From NCBI GenBank assembly GCA_021108395.1, contig JAIOQZ010000059.1, positions 1 through 64,000 of the forward strand: DNA of 64,000 nucleotides, in the 5' to 3' direction. The stretch is from Candidatus Cloacimonadota bacterium (GTDB taxonomy: Bacteria; Cloacimonadota; Cloacimonadia; Cloacimonadales; JAIOQZ01). The notes beneath the pieces are model-generated. The model was given only the letters and a program-made list of their open reading frames with translations, was not told where the DNA came from and made no database searches. Below, in pieces: positions 33,168 to 42,135 of this stretch (position 1 is the first letter of the stretch; the number at the start of each line of letters is the position of its first letter). The position numbers and the translations under genes were made by a program.

Positions 33168-33992
33168 CTACAGATCGAGCGTTTCTTCAGGGTTGCCTAT
33201 CAGTTCGTCAACGCGGATGAGACGGATATAGCCCTGGTTGGGGCGATTCAGGTCGATGCCGTTTTCTCGCAGGAGATTGAACAAGCCCAGGCCGAGATTG
33301 CGGTCGCGCACGGTGCAGACCACCATCGTCGTCTCCTTGCTCTTGCCCGGCGACAGATAGCTCAATCCCGCGAATACCGGCATCTCGTAGGCCATCTTGC
33401 GCGCCATTGATTGGCCATCGATGACGAGAGCGTTGGTGATGCCCAGCTCTACGAGCGCCCCCAGCAGGTCATCGAGGCGTTTGCGCTCGTGCAGCACCAC
33501 CTGCATCGAGTAGATCGTCGATTCGCCCGATTCCTGCTCGATTTGATCGTGCCGCGCAAGCAGGTCGAGGACATCGCGAGCCGTTTGCGCTTCCAATAAC
33601 TTCTGGCGAAATTCAGGGTTCTTCAGCAGGCGCGACGACTTGGCGAGTAACTGAAGGTATTGCCGGTTGTCGCGCTGTGGAGTCCCAAAGAAAAACACCA
33701 GCCGCGCCGGCCCCATCTCGGGGTTACCGTAGTCCAGCCCCTCGCGCAGGACGAGGATGCACAGGAAAAGCTTCTCGCACTCGTCGCTGCGGGCATGCGG
33801 CAAAGCCACCCCTGGCGTCAACTCCGTGTTCGACTTCTCTTCGCGCTCCAGCAACGCCCGCAGAAACGCTTTGCGATCCACCACCAGGTCCTGGTTATAG
33901 ACATGGTTGACCATCTTCTCGAAAAGCTCCGCCTTGCTCTTCACGTCCGGGTCGAGGATGATGAGCGATTCACTGGTATAGTCTGTCCACAT
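33168..33992 (-). CDS. PTS EIIA (type 2) domain fused to a PII-like domain
   Basis: A 274-residue cytoplasmic protein. Residues 1-150 form a mannitol/fructose/Ntr-type EIIA domain with the phosphohistidine in TPGVALPHARS (H66). Residues 160-270 (IYSMQVVLHERKRLDDLLGALVELGITNALVI ... TMVVCTVRDRNLGLGLFNLLRENGI) look like a PII/ACT-type ferredoxin-like regulatory domain. No EIIB or EIIC is present, so a regulatory rather than sugar-transport role is likely. It follows the antiporter gene by 8 bases and ends the seven-gene minus-strand operon. EIIA-Ntr proteins are known to control potassium transport, which suggests it regulates the antiporter beside it. Confidence 0.8.
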   Translation of the reverse strand: MWTDYTSESLIILDPDVKSKAELFEKMVNHVYNQDLVVDRKAFLRALLEREEKSNTELTPGVALPHARSDECEKLFLCILVLREGLDYGNPEMGPARLVFFFGTPQRDNRQYLQLLAKSSRLLKNPEFRQKLLEAQTARDVLDLLARHDQIEQESGESTIYSMQVVLHERKRLDDLLGALVELGITNALVIDGQSMARKMAYEMPVFAGLSYLSPGKSKETTMVVCTVRDRNLGLGLFNLLRENGIDLNRPNQGYIRLIRVDELIGNPEETLDL

Positions 33993-34000
33993 GCGTTCTC

Positions 34001-35188
34001 CTAAAATGTCTTGCGTTGCAAGCGCGTGTAGCTGATTTTGAGCAATATGGGCGTAATGAACGCGCTGACGATGACCGCCATAATGGTAGCTGAGTAGTCT
34101 GCCGGGCCGATTAGTTGCCGCTGCATGGCCATGCCGGCCACGATGAGCGCTACCTCCCCGCGTGGCATCATGCCAATGCCAACGCGCAGCGAGCGCAGCG
34201 TGTCGAAGCCGCTGAGACGTGCGCCAGCCATGCTGCCGACAAACTTCGTCACCAGCGCGATGGCGATGAACGCCGCCAGATACGCCACGCCGGAATGCAT
34301 ATGCTTCAGGTCAATCATCAGTCCGATGTGCACGAAAAAGACATCGATGAAGAGCAAACGGCCTGCCGAGGCAATCTCGCGCTGCACCGTGTGTCTGTAG
34401 CCGGTTTGCCCGATGAACAGCCCAGCGAAGTAGGCGCCGGTGATGGCGGCAATCTCGGCATACTCGGCCAGCCAGCCAAAGAAGAAAATGGCGACCACGG
34501 CCAGTGCCGGAGCCGAAGCTTCGAGGTTCAAGCGAGACAGGTTGTGAAACAACGGAATGAAGAAGTAGCGGCCCAACAACACTATCGCCACAAAGAAACC
34601 GACAATCTTGAGCAGTGGCAACAACTGGCCGATAAGTCCGGCCGCACCGTGAACAGTAGCTTCCCCTGGTGCCCCGTGGCCTGCGGCAAGTCCGAACACA
34701 AAGCTGAGCAGCAGGATACCCAGGATGTCGTCGAGGATGGCGGCGTTGACGATGCAGCGTCCCTCCGCGCCCTTCATCTTGCCCAGGTCCATCAGCGTCA
34801 TCACCGAGACGCTCACGCTGGTAGCCGTCATGATGATGCCGATTACCAGGCTGTGAAACAGTTGGCCATTTTGCAGCCACGACAGCAGAAATCCGCCGCC
34901 GAATGGCAGCACTACCCCGCCCAGAGCCGGCAGCGCGGCACGACGCGCCTCCTCGCGGATACGCTTCAGGTCGGTCTCGAGCCCTGCCTCGAACAGCAGG
35001 AACAGCACGCCGATACGCGCAATCCACCGGATTACCTCACCGTCATGCACCAGGCATAGCTGGCCCAGCACAACGCCCAGCAGCAGCATCCCGATAACCG
35101 GTGGCTGGCCCATCCTGCGAAACAGCGCCGACAGCAGTTTCGAGGCGAACAGTATCAGCGCAAGTTGCAGCAAAAGATTATGATCCAC
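34001..35188 (-). CDS. Cation:proton antiporter (CPA2/Kef-type membrane domain)
   Basis: A 395-residue inner-membrane transporter with about 12 hydrophobic segments and the CPA2 pattern: GQPPVIGMLLLGVVLGQL near the N-terminus, an ARIGVLFLLFEAGLETDLKRI segment, NAAILDDILGILLLSFVFGLA (the paired aspartates of the ion site) and a late GMMPRGEVALIVAGM. It ends without the TrkA-N domain of KefB/C, so nucleotide control would need another protein. The true start is GTG 35188 (VDHNLLLQLALILF) preceded by GGGAGGTG; the longer frame overlaps mltG. It overlaps the mltG stop by 11 bases and precedes the EIIA gene. Confidence 0.87.
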   Translation of the reverse strand: MDHNLLLQLALILFASKLLSALFRRMGQPPVIGMLLLGVVLGQLCLVHDGEVIRWIARIGVLFLLFEAGLETDLKRIREEARRAALPALGGVVLPFGGGFLLSWLQNGQLFHSLVIGIIMTATSVSVSVMTLMDLGKMKGAEGRCIVNAAILDDILGILLLSFVFGLAAGHGAPGEATVHGAAGLIGQLLPLLKIVGFFVAIVLLGRYFFIPLFHNLSRLNLEASAPALAVVAIFFFGWLAEYAEIAAITGAYFAGLFIGQTGYRHTVQREIASAGRLLFIDVFFVHIGLMIDLKHMHSGVAYLAAFIAIALVTKFVGSMAGARLSGFDTLRSLRVGIGMMPRGEVALIVAGMAMQRQLIGPADYSATIMAVIVSAFITPILLKISYTRLQRKTF

Positions 35189-36194
35189 GCCGCACCTCCC
35201 AGCGTTGTCGTTTGTGCTCCTCGAAGTTTGTCGAAAACCGATGCCTGCCCTGGCCGTCGGCAATGAAGTACAAGTAGCGGCTGTCGGTCGGTTGCAGCGC
35301 CGCCCTGATGGATGACAGGGATGGCGAGCAGATGGGCGTTGGTGGCAACCCCCGGTGTCTGTATGTGTTGAACGGCGAGACAATGTCGAGATCTTCGAAC
35401 AGCAGCTTGTGGCGTTCTATGCCTCGCTGTGACAGAGCATAGAGCACTGTGGGGCATGCCTGCAACGCCATTCCGCGTTCGAGACGATTCAAAAACACGC
35501 CGGCAATCAACGGCTTTTCTTCCTCCACCATCGCCTCACGCTCGATAATCGAGGCGAGCACCAGCGTTTCATAGCCATTCAGCGGAAAACCCTCGGCAAG
35601 GCGCAGACTGTCGGCAACCAGCGCGAACTGAGCCACCATGCGCCGCAGGACGCCACGCTCGGCCAAAGGTTCATCGGCTTTCATGAAGTAGGTCTCGGGA
35701 TAGAGAAAACCCTCGAGCGAGTGTATCCCTCTCAGACGCTGGCCAAAGAGCGAGTCGGGTAGCAGGGAACTGACAAAGCTGGTGTCGGCCAACAGGTCGT
35801 TGTAGCGCTGTGCATCGCCCAGATTGTGAGAAACCAGCAGCGACACGGTTTGTCCAAGACGCAGGCCTTCGGGGATGGTGAGCCGCACATGGGGTTCAAA
35901 ACTGTTACCGTTGCGCAGTCGGGAGACCAGCGAAGGCAGTGAAACGTCGCCCTCGAAGTGATAGGTGCCGCGTCCCAGGCGTGACTCGTCACCGGTTGCC
36001 TTCACCCAAAGACGAAACGGCAGCGGGTGACGGATAAGCCCGGCGCGATGCAGGCTGTCGGCGATGGCGGCGGCGGTGGCGCCATGCCTGACCACGAACG
36101 TGGCGCTGTCGATGTGAACAGGCATAGTGAGCCAGGTCGTCACGCCCAGCGCGAGAAGTATCAAAACCAGTAGCGAGGCCAGCAGTCGTTTCAT
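35178..36194 (-). CDS. mltG: Endolytic murein transglycosylase
   Basis: A 338-residue YceG/MltG protein: one N-terminal membrane anchor (RLLASLLVLILLALGVTTWL), a LysM-like region (40-100) and the catalytic domain (about 105-330). Key pieces are LTIPEGLRLGQ, GIHSLEGFLYPETYFMKAD, VLASIIEREAMVEEEKPLIAGVFLNRL, where the glutamate in SIIERE is the catalytic one, and YNTYRHRGLPPTPI-type sequence SPFNTYRHRGLPPTPICSP. It cleaves nascent glycan strands and sets their length. It is coupled to ruvX by an ATGA overlap, an arrangement common in many phyla. Confidence 0.93.
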   Translation of the reverse strand: MKRLLASLLVLILLALGVTTWLTMPVHIDSATFVVRHGATAAAIADSLHRAGLIRHPLPFRLWVKATGDESRLGRGTYHFEGDVSLPSLVSRLRNGNSFEPHVRLTIPEGLRLGQTVSLLVSHNLGDAQRYNDLLADTSFVSSLLPDSLFGQRLRGIHSLEGFLYPETYFMKADEPLAERGVLRRMVAQFALVADSLRLAEGFPLNGYETLVLASIIEREAMVEEEKPLIAGVFLNRLERGMALQACPTVLYALSQRGIERHKLLFEDLDIVSPFNTYRHRGLPPTPICSPSLSSIRAALQPTDSRYLYFIADGQGRHRFSTNFEEHKRQRWEVRRGS

Positions 36195-36631
36195 CGATGC
36201 TCCGCCTGCTCCGGGCGTTGCGCCAGATATGTCTGGAGCAGCACGGCTGCGGCTGTGCAGTCCATCTGCTTGCGGCTGGCGCGAACATCCAGCCCCTTGT
36301 CACGGAGGATTTGGCCGGCATCGTCGCTGGTATAGCGTTCATCGCGCCAAATGAGAGGTACACCCAATGCGGGACGCAACAGATCGGCAAACTCGCGAGT
36401 TCGAGTGGTTTGCGGGGTGTCGTGGCCTTCGAGCCCCAGCGGCAAGCCCAGTATCACCTCGCCCACGCTCTCCTGGAGAACGATGCTTGTTATGCGGCGC
36501 ACAAGCTCGTCGTCACCTGTATTGTCGAGGGTGTCAAAAGGCCTGGCTATCATTTGCAGAGGGTCACTGATAGCGATTCCCACACGGCGGCTGCCGTAGT
36601 CAATTGCCAGAATGCGAAACAGGTCGCTCAT
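36191..36631 (-). CDS. ruvX: Putative pre-16S rRNA nuclease / Holliday junction resolvase YqgF
   Basis: A 146-residue RNase H-fold protein: ILAIDYGSRRVGIAISDP at the start (catalytic D10-type position), VILGLPLG in the middle, IWRDERYTSDDAG with the second acidic residue and MDCTAAAVLLQTYL at the end (third aspartate). The family matures the 5' end of 16S rRNA and was earlier called a Holliday junction resolvase. It sits 9 bases after a lipoprotein gene and overlaps mltG. Confidence 0.92.
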   Translation of the reverse strand: MSDLFRILAIDYGSRRVGIAISDPLQMIARPFDTLDNTGDDELVRRITSIVLQESVGEVILGLPLGLEGHDTPQTTRTREFADLLRPALGVPLIWRDERYTSDDAGQILRDKGLDVRASRKQMDCTAAAVLLQTYLAQRPEQAEHR

Positions 36632-36640
36632 GAAAGGGGG

Positions 36641-37237
36641 TCAGGTGCTTGATTGATCTTGCCAGCGCTCAATCTTCCAGACGCCGTCCTTCTCGACGAC
36701 GAAGAACAGAGCGTAGCCGCCAGCGGCAATGTCTTGATAGTTACCGGCGAATGTAAGGCGAAGATCGAAGTAGCAGGGAATGATGAGACGGCTTTCATAG
36801 CCATCCTGAGCGTCCTGCTGCCATACTTCCTCGGGGGGAATCTGTAGATCGAGCGAGATGGCCGAAGGCGCTGACAGCGCACCATCGGACGAGCCGTAGC
36901 CGAACAGATTTTCGTGATAGCGCACTTCGACATCGTAGTCCCACCAGTCGTCGCGCAGGCCGTCGCAGTCCATATCGACACCCAATTCGACGGATTCGGC
37001 GCCGATGAGAACGAAGCGAAAAGATGTTGCGAGGCACTGCTTGTAGAGTTCGATGTCACGGTGGTTGTAGGCGTCTTCGAGGTTGAGCAGGAGTTGAAGG
37101 GGAGAATCGGCGCTGCGGACAACAGGCGTGACACTTAGTTTACGCATGTCTGGGCGAAACGGGTTTTCGCAGGAAACCGTAAACAAAGTTAACAGCAAGG
37201 CGGTTACACCACCTAATATTTTATGGCCTGTACGCAT
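36641..37237 (-). CDS. Lipoprotein of unknown function (paralogue 2)
   Basis: A 198-residue protein with a lipoprotein signal (lipobox VSC at residues 21-23, MRTGHKILGGVTALLLTLFTVSC). The mature part has a helical start with LLLNLEDAYNHRDIELYKQCLATSFRFVL and several beta strands ending in YALFFVVEKDGVWKIERWQDQ, a pattern like NTF2/SnoaL-type lipoproteins that have an open cone fold. The same layout and closing motif (LWRLASWQD) occur in the preceding gene, so these are tandem paralogues. It overlaps that gene by 17 bases. No enzyme residues are recognised. Confidence 0.6.
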   Translation of the reverse strand: MRTGHKILGGVTALLLTLFTVSCENPFRPDMRKLSVTPVVRSADSPLQLLLNLEDAYNHRDIELYKQCLATSFRFVLIGAESVELGVDMDCDGLRDDWWDYDVEVRYHENLFGYGSSDGALSAPSAISLDLQIPPEEVWQQDAQDGYESRLIIPCYFDLRLTFAGNYQDIAAGGYALFFVVEKDGVWKIERWQDQSST

Positions 37238-37811
37238 CTTTCATCCGCCCCCAACTAGTTGATTCATTATCTTTTCTACTGTCCTGCCACGAGGCGAGAC
37301 GCCACAGGCCGTCACTGCCCCGAAACATCTCTATGGCCAGACGCCCCTCATACACCATCGGCGATTCAATCTCACCCCAGAAAATATCGAGCTGGTAATC
37401 TCGCACTACCGTCGCTTCGTCGCCCTCGAAAACGTCGTCAATGCCCTCCACCAGCGTCAGATCGACCTGGTTGCCACCCATGTATGACGAGACAAACACC
37501 TGCAACAGAACGCTTTCTTCCGTACCGGCGTCCCACTCCGAAAGCACGCCATACTCGATGACATCCTGCTGGTCGCAACTGAACACAAAATCCGGCGTGA
37601 GGATTTCGCCATACTTAGCGCCGTTCTGGTTAAACATCCAGGCAAAGCGCAGGTTGTCCAGCGCCATCTGCGGCGACACCGGAAACGGGTTCCAGTCTGC
37701 TGTTTCGGCTGGATCCTCGGCTTCTCGCGGGTCAAATATATTGCACGAGGCAAGCATCAGCGCCGCCAGCAGCAGCAAGCTAAACCTTGTCAGTGTCGTC
37801 GGTTCCCTCAT
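37221..37811 (-). CDS. Lipoprotein of unknown function (paralogue 1)
   Basis: A 196-residue lipoprotein with signal MREPTTLTRFSLLLLAALMLASC (lipobox LASC); the start at 37811 is preferred because it gives a compact signal peptide, whereas the frame extends to 37847. The mature part (ALDNLRFAWMFNQNGAKYGEILTPDFVFSCDQQD) has the same NTF2-like look as the next gene: an N-terminal helix, a conserved Phe-rich patch, and a final GSDGLWRLASWQDSRKDNES. It may bind a small ligand or another envelope protein. It overlaps the coiled-coil gene before it by about 32 bases. Confidence 0.6.
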   Translation of the reverse strand: MREPTTLTRFSLLLLAALMLASCNIFDPREAEDPAETADWNPFPVSPQMALDNLRFAWMFNQNGAKYGEILTPDFVFSCDQQDVIEYGVLSEWDAGTEESVLLQVFVSSYMGGNQVDLTLVEGIDDVFEGDEATVVRDYQLDIFWGEIESPMVYEGRLAIEMFRGSDGLWRLASWQDSRKDNESTSWGRMKDAYRP

Positions 37812-38115
37812 TTTCACAGGGCGCCCCACGGCCAGCAATTCCGTCAAACTCGCTCTGGCGCTGCCGCACCTCGACTTGCAGGCTGTCTATCTTGCCCAGC
37901 AGGGCGGTAACATCGGCATCTTCGGGCAGGGCATCACGATGCTCGCACACCCAGGCGCCGATTTCACTCTGATAATCGTTGATTTCACCGCGCAGGGTAG
38001 AAATCTTGAGTTTGAGCGAACCCATGCGCGCCAGGCGTTCAGATTCGCTGATAATCTTGTTCAACAGGACTTCTGCATCGCGTTTGAGCGAATCCAGCCT
38101 GATGTGTCTTCTCAT
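37780..38115 (-). CDS. Small coiled-coil protein of unknown function
   Basis: A 111-residue, highly charged protein that is helical almost throughout, with heptad-like repeats (LKRDAEVLLNKIISESERLARM; KIDSLQVEVRQRQSEFD) and no signal or membrane segment. It is the first gene of the seven-gene operon. A good ribosome site (AGAGG) precedes the ATG and a matched sigma-70 promoter lies 20 bases further up. Family not recognised. Confidence 0.6.
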   Translation of the reverse strand: MRRHIRLDSLKRDAEVLLNKIISESERLARMGSLKLKISTLRGEINDYQSEIGAWVCEHRDALPEDADVTALLGKIDSLQVEVRQRQSEFDGIAGRGAPCENEGTDDTDKV

Positions 38116-38134
38116 GTTGAACCTCTTAAATTAG

Positions 38135-38163
38135 AATATCCGTCAGCGGGCAGATTTTGTCAA
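38135..38163 (-). promoter_or_regulatory. Sigma-70 promoter of the minus-strand seven-gene operon
   Basis: On the minus strand TTGACA (38163-38158) is separated by 17 bases from GATATT (38140-38135), 20 bases before the start of the coiled-coil gene. This would drive the operon through ruvX, mltG and the antiporter. It is back to back with a sigma-54 site for the opposite gene. Confidence 0.65.
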
Positions 38164-38204
38164 CGGAATTCTGGGATAAGCTGGAATATTGAAATCTCGG
38201 TGAA

Positions 38205-38221
38205 TTGGTATGCCTTTTGCA
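38205..38221 (+). promoter_or_regulatory. Probable sigma-54 promoter of the Lys-gingipain-like gene
   Basis: TTGGTATGCCTTTTGCA matches the RpoN consensus TTGGCACG-N4-TTGCA with GG (38207-38208) and GC (38219-38220) exactly 10 bases apart and one change in the -24 half (TAT for CAC). A transcript would start near 38232, about 40 bases before the protease start codon. Confidence 0.55.
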
Positions 38222-38273
38222 GTTATAGTGATGGAAATTGAGGAACACCGGAATCCAGAGGAGAGGTCGAATA

Positions 38274-41200
38274 ATGAAACTGCGCGTATTTGTTTTGCTT
38301 TGTGTTGTCATCGTTTCCCTGACAGCTAATCCCATACAGCTTGGCGATGGCGATGGCGCCAACGCCATCCGTCTGCTCGACAATCATGAAAACGGCCTCC
38401 GCCTGCAAACCAGCCTTGCCTCCCTGCAAGCTGTTCCCATCGCTTCCGAGCATGGCGCCTTCACGCTGCTGATTGCCGACGGCTTTGCCTGGAGCACAGT
38501 GCCCGGCCAGCCGCGCCTGCCCGTCATTCGCAAGGTCATAGCCGTGCCGCTGGGCGCCACAGTGACCGCAAACGTTCTCTCCAGCAGCCGGCAAACGCTC
38601 GACTTGGCCGCGCTGGGCTACGACACCATATACCCCGCCCAGCCCTCGCTTTCCAAGAGCGCCGATCCTGCCGAAGCGCCGTTTGCGATTGACGCCGCCA
38701 CCTACGCCACCGAAGCATGGGTTGGCGACATGGGCGTGAGCGTCGAGGAGATGGGCATCCTGCGCGGCATGCGCCTGTTCCTGCTCACCGTGCGTCTGGC
38801 TTCCTACAATCCTGTAAGCAACCAGTTGCGCCTGTGGTCCGACACCGAGATCGAGGTGAGCTTCTCCGGCGGCGACCTCGCTGCCACAGCCAACCTCCGC
38901 GCCCGTACATGGTCACCTGCCTTCGAGAGCAGCCTGGCCGGCAGCGTGTTCAACTATACGACACTGAACACGCGAGACCCGCTCACCAGCTACCCGCAGT
39001 CGATGATAATCGTGGCCGACCGCATGTTCGAGACCCAGCTTCAGCCGTTCATCGAGTGGAAGCAGGCCAGCGGCTTCTATGTGCACGAGGCTTACACCGA
39101 CGAAATCGGCAGCAACCCCGGCGCCATTCAGGCCTACATCCAGGACATCTGGGACGCCGCCACCCCAAATAACCCCGCTCCCAGCTTCGTGATCTTCGTG
39201 GGTGACACGCCTCAGATAAATGCCTTCAGCGGCAGTACCGGCAACCACGTAACCGATCTGAACTATGTGCGCCTCGAGGGCAACGACTATATGCCCGAGA
39301 TGTTCTATGGCCGCTTCAGCGCCAACGACACCGCACAGCTCCAGCCGCAGATTGACAAAACCCTCACTTACGAGATGCACACCATGCCCGACCCCGGCTA
39401 TCTGGGCGAGGTCGTCATGATTGCCGGCATGGACGCCAGTCACGGACACACCTGGGGCAACGGCCAGATCAACTACGGCACATCCCTCTATTTCAACGAC
39501 GCTCACGGCATAAACTCGCACACATACCTGTACCCCAACTCGGGCGGCAACTCGGCCAACATCATCGACAACATTTCCAACGGCGTGGGCTATGTGAACT
39601 ACACCGCTCACGGCAGCTCTACCTCCTGGGCCGACCCTGGCTTCACCATCCCCAACATCAACGGCCTGCAAAACGCCGACGAATACCCGCTTGTGGTTGG
39701 CAACTGCTGCCTCACCAACAAGTTTGAAGTGGCCGAGTGCTTTGGCGAAGCCTGGCTGCGCGCCGAAAACAAGGGCGCCATCGGCTACATCGGCGGCACC
39801 AACAGTACATACTGGGACGAAGATTACTGGTGGGGCGTCGGCAACGGCCCTGTCGTTGCAAACCCCACATACCATGAGACAGGGCTGGGCGTCTATGACG
39901 GCCTCTTTCACGACCACGCCGAGCCTTTCGCCGACTGGTACACCACCGCCGGCGCCATGATTGTGCGCGGCAATCTCGCTGTGGTCGAGGGTGGCGGCAG
40001 CGCAAACTACTACTGGGAGATATACTCGCTCATGGGCGACCCCTCGCTGATGCCATATATGGGGCAGCCTATCGCCAACGACGCCGACTGGCCGGAGCAG
40101 ATTCTCTTCGGCCTCACCGAAATCACCATCACTGCCGAGCCATATTCGTATGTGGCGCTCAGTTTCGACGGCGAAATGAAGGGTGTGGGCCTCGTGGATG
40201 GCTCCGGCAGCCTCACGCTCACCTTCGAGCCGTTCACCACCCCCGGCGACGCCCAGCTTGTCATCACGGCGCAGAACCGCATCCCGCTCATCGTGCCGGT
40301 ACCGGTCATCCCCAACGTGGGACCCTACATGGTGCTCGACGACTTCCTCGTGAGCGGCGAGAACAACGGCGTGGCCGAGTATGGCGAAGCTTTCACGCTC
40401 GACATCGACATCTGCAACGTTGGCGCCGACGACGCCTTCAACGTCACCGCAACGCTTTCAATCAATGACGCATACACTACCATCACCAGCGCCGCAGCCG
40501 ACATCGGCGCTCTCGCTGCCGGAGCAGCCCTCACCCTCGAAGCCGCCTTCGCGCTCGAACTGGCCGACAACGTGCCCGATCAGCACGAGGTGAGCCTCAC
40601 CGTCACCTTCAACGGCGAAGACGCCGCCGGCGAGACGCTCTCGTGGGTTTCCGAGGCCACTCTCGTGGCCGCCGCTCCCGCCTTTGACGTGGCCATGTTT
40701 GTGGTCGATGACAGCGCCGGCAACGACAACGGCATCGCCGATCCGGGCGAAACAGTTGTCATTTCGGTGCCTGTCACCAATACTGGACACGCCGTCTCGC
40801 CCAACGCAGTGGCCACAATGGTGTGCAACCATCAGTGGCTCAGTTTCGACGAAAACAGCGTCGTTCTGGGCGAGATGGGCATCGGCGCCGAAGAAACCGC
40901 CGACTACACCGTCACGGTGGCCGCCGACGCCATACCGGGCACGCTGATTCCAGTGGGCTTTGGCGTTACAGCCGGCAGTTATGCCAACCAGCAGGTGTTC
41001 AACCTACCCGTCAGCGTGGTGGCCGAGGACTTCGAGAACGGCCTCGCCCTGTATGGCTGGCAGATGGGCGGCGGCGCCGACTGGTTCCTCCAGCAATCCA
41101 CCGTGTGGGAAGGCGACTACAGCCTTGAATCCGGCGACATCGGCAATAACCAGACCACCTGGACCGAGGTGACTCTCGATGTGGTGGCCGCTGGAGAAAT

Positions 41201-42107
41201 ATCCTTCTACTACAAGGTTTCAAGCGAGGCAGGCTACGACTATCTTCGCTTCTACATCGACAACCAGCAGATGGGCCAGTGGGCCGGCAATGTCGATTGG
41301 ACTATCGCCGAATACGACGTCAGTGTGGGCGAGCATACGTTCAAGTGGGCCTACGAAAAGGATTACTCCATGTCCGGCGGCAGCGACTGCGGCTGGATTG
41401 ACTATGTGCAACTTCCCTTCTCGGGTGGCGAGCCATCCCCCATCGCCTTCCTGCCCGTCACCGAGATCGATTTCGGCGATGTCGCAGTGGGCGAAACATC
41501 CGAGCGGACATTTACCGTGTTCAACTATGGAAGCCTCGATCTGTCCGGCACAATAGAAACCTGTGACGGCTTCACGCTCGACCTTCCGGCCACCACCCGC
41601 AAGCATGGCGAAGGCAGCCGCAGCGTCGCCGGTCGTGTGGACTACGAATTCGCCATCGAGCCGATGAGCCACCAGGTTTTCACCGCCGTTTTCGCGCCTA
41701 CAGAGGCTATCGACTACAGCGGCCAGTTCCTCATCGCCACCAACGATCCCTTTGCGCCGGACTTCAGCATCGAAGTAACCGCCAACGCCTTGAACGATAC
41801 CGGCGACGAAGGCGTCTCGCCATTCGTGACCGCGCTGGGCGGCAACTTCCCCAATCCATTCAACCCCGAGACGACTGTGGCGTTCAGTCTGGCTGAGCCG
41901 CAAAATGTCACTATCGACATCTTCAACGTGTTGGGCCAGCGCGTGGCGCGGCTGGTGGACACACGCCTGGAAGCAGGGCCACACACCGTTGTATGGCATG
42001 GCATCGACAGTCACGGCGACAGCGTGGGTAGCGGCATATACTTCTGCCGGATGGAAGCTTCCGGCGGCCGTTATACGTCCGTCAAAAAAATGATTTTACT
42101 GAAATAA
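38274..42107 (+). CDS. Giant secreted C25 protease, Lys-gingipain-like
   Basis: A 1277-residue protein: signal peptide (MKLRVFVLLCVVIVSLTANP), propeptide-like region (25-205), C25 catalytic domain (about 205-600), Ig-like and repeated beta domains, a MAM/adhesin-like domain (about 920-1050) of the type in cleaved gingipain adhesins, and an NPFNPET FlgD-like C-terminal domain (about 1190-1277) ending MILLK. Catalytic pair: YTAHGSSTSWADP (H446) and VVGNCCLTNKF (C479), 33 residues apart. T444, N477 and D517 (YWDEDYWWG) match the three S1 residues that give Kgp its lysine preference (from memory T442, N475, D516). Predicted to cleave after lysine outside the cell. The start has GAGAGG at good spacing and a probable sigma-54 promoter. 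Followed after 28 bases by an Arg-type relative. Confidence 0.9.
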   Translation: MKLRVFVLLCVVIVSLTANPIQLGDGDGANAIRLLDNHENGLRLQTSLASLQAVPIASEHGAFTLLIADGFAWSTVPGQPRLPVIRKVIAVPLGATVTANVLSSSRQTLDLAALGYDTIYPAQPSLSKSADPAEAPFAIDAATYATEAWVGDMGVSVEEMGILRGMRLFLLTVRLASYNPVSNQLRLWSDTEIEVSFSGGDLAATANLRARTWSPAFESSLAGSVFNYTTLNTRDPLTSYPQSMIIVADRMFETQLQPFIEWKQASGFYVHEAYTDEIGSNPGAIQAYIQDIWDAATPNNPAPSFVIFVGDTPQINAFSGSTGNHVTDLNYVRLEGNDYMPEMFYGRFSANDTAQLQPQIDKTLTYEMHTMPDPGYLGEVVMIAGMDASHGHTWGNGQINYGTSLYFNDAHGINSHTYLYPNSGGNSANIIDNISNGVGYVNYTAHGSSTSWADPGFTIPNINGLQNADEYPLVVGNCCLTNKFEVAECFGEAWLRAENKGAIGYIGGTNSTYWDEDYWWGVGNGPVVANPTYHETGLGVYDGLFHDHAEPFADWYTTAGAMIVRGNLAVVEGGGSANYYWEIYSLMGDPSLMPYMGQPIANDADWPEQILFGLTEITITAEPYSYVALSFDGEMKGVGLVDGSGSLTLTFEPFTTPGDAQLVITAQNRIPLIVPVPVIPNVGPYMVLDDFLVSGENNGVAEYGEAFTLDIDICNVGADDAFNVTATLSINDAYTTITSAAADIGALAAGAALTLEAAFALELADNVPDQHEVSLTVTFNGEDAAGETLSWVSEATLVAAAPAFDVAMFVVDDSAGNDNGIADPGETVVISVPVTNTGHAVSPNAVATMVCNHQWLSFDENSVVLGEMGIGAEETADYTVTVAADAIPGTLIPVGFGVTAGSYANQQVFNLPVSVVAEDFENGLALYGWQMGGGADWFLQQSTVWEGDYSLESGDIGNNQTTWTEVTLDVVAAGEISFYYKVSSEAGYDYLRFYIDNQQMGQWAGNVDWTIAEYDVSVGEHTFKWAYEKDYSMSGGSDCGWIDYVQLPFSGGEPSPIAFLPVTEIDFGDVAVGETSERTFTVFNYGSLDLSGTIETCDGFTLDLPATTRKHGEGSRSVAGRVDYEFAIEPMSHQVFTAVFAPTEAIDYSGQFLIATNDPFAPDFSIEVTANALNDTGDEGVSPFVTALGGNFPNPFNPETTVAFSLAEPQNVTIDIFNVLGQRVARLVDTRLEAGPHTVVWHGIDSHGDSVGSGIYFCRMEASGGRYTSVKKMILLK

Positions 42108-42135
42108 ATATATAACAAAACACTTGGAGGATATG

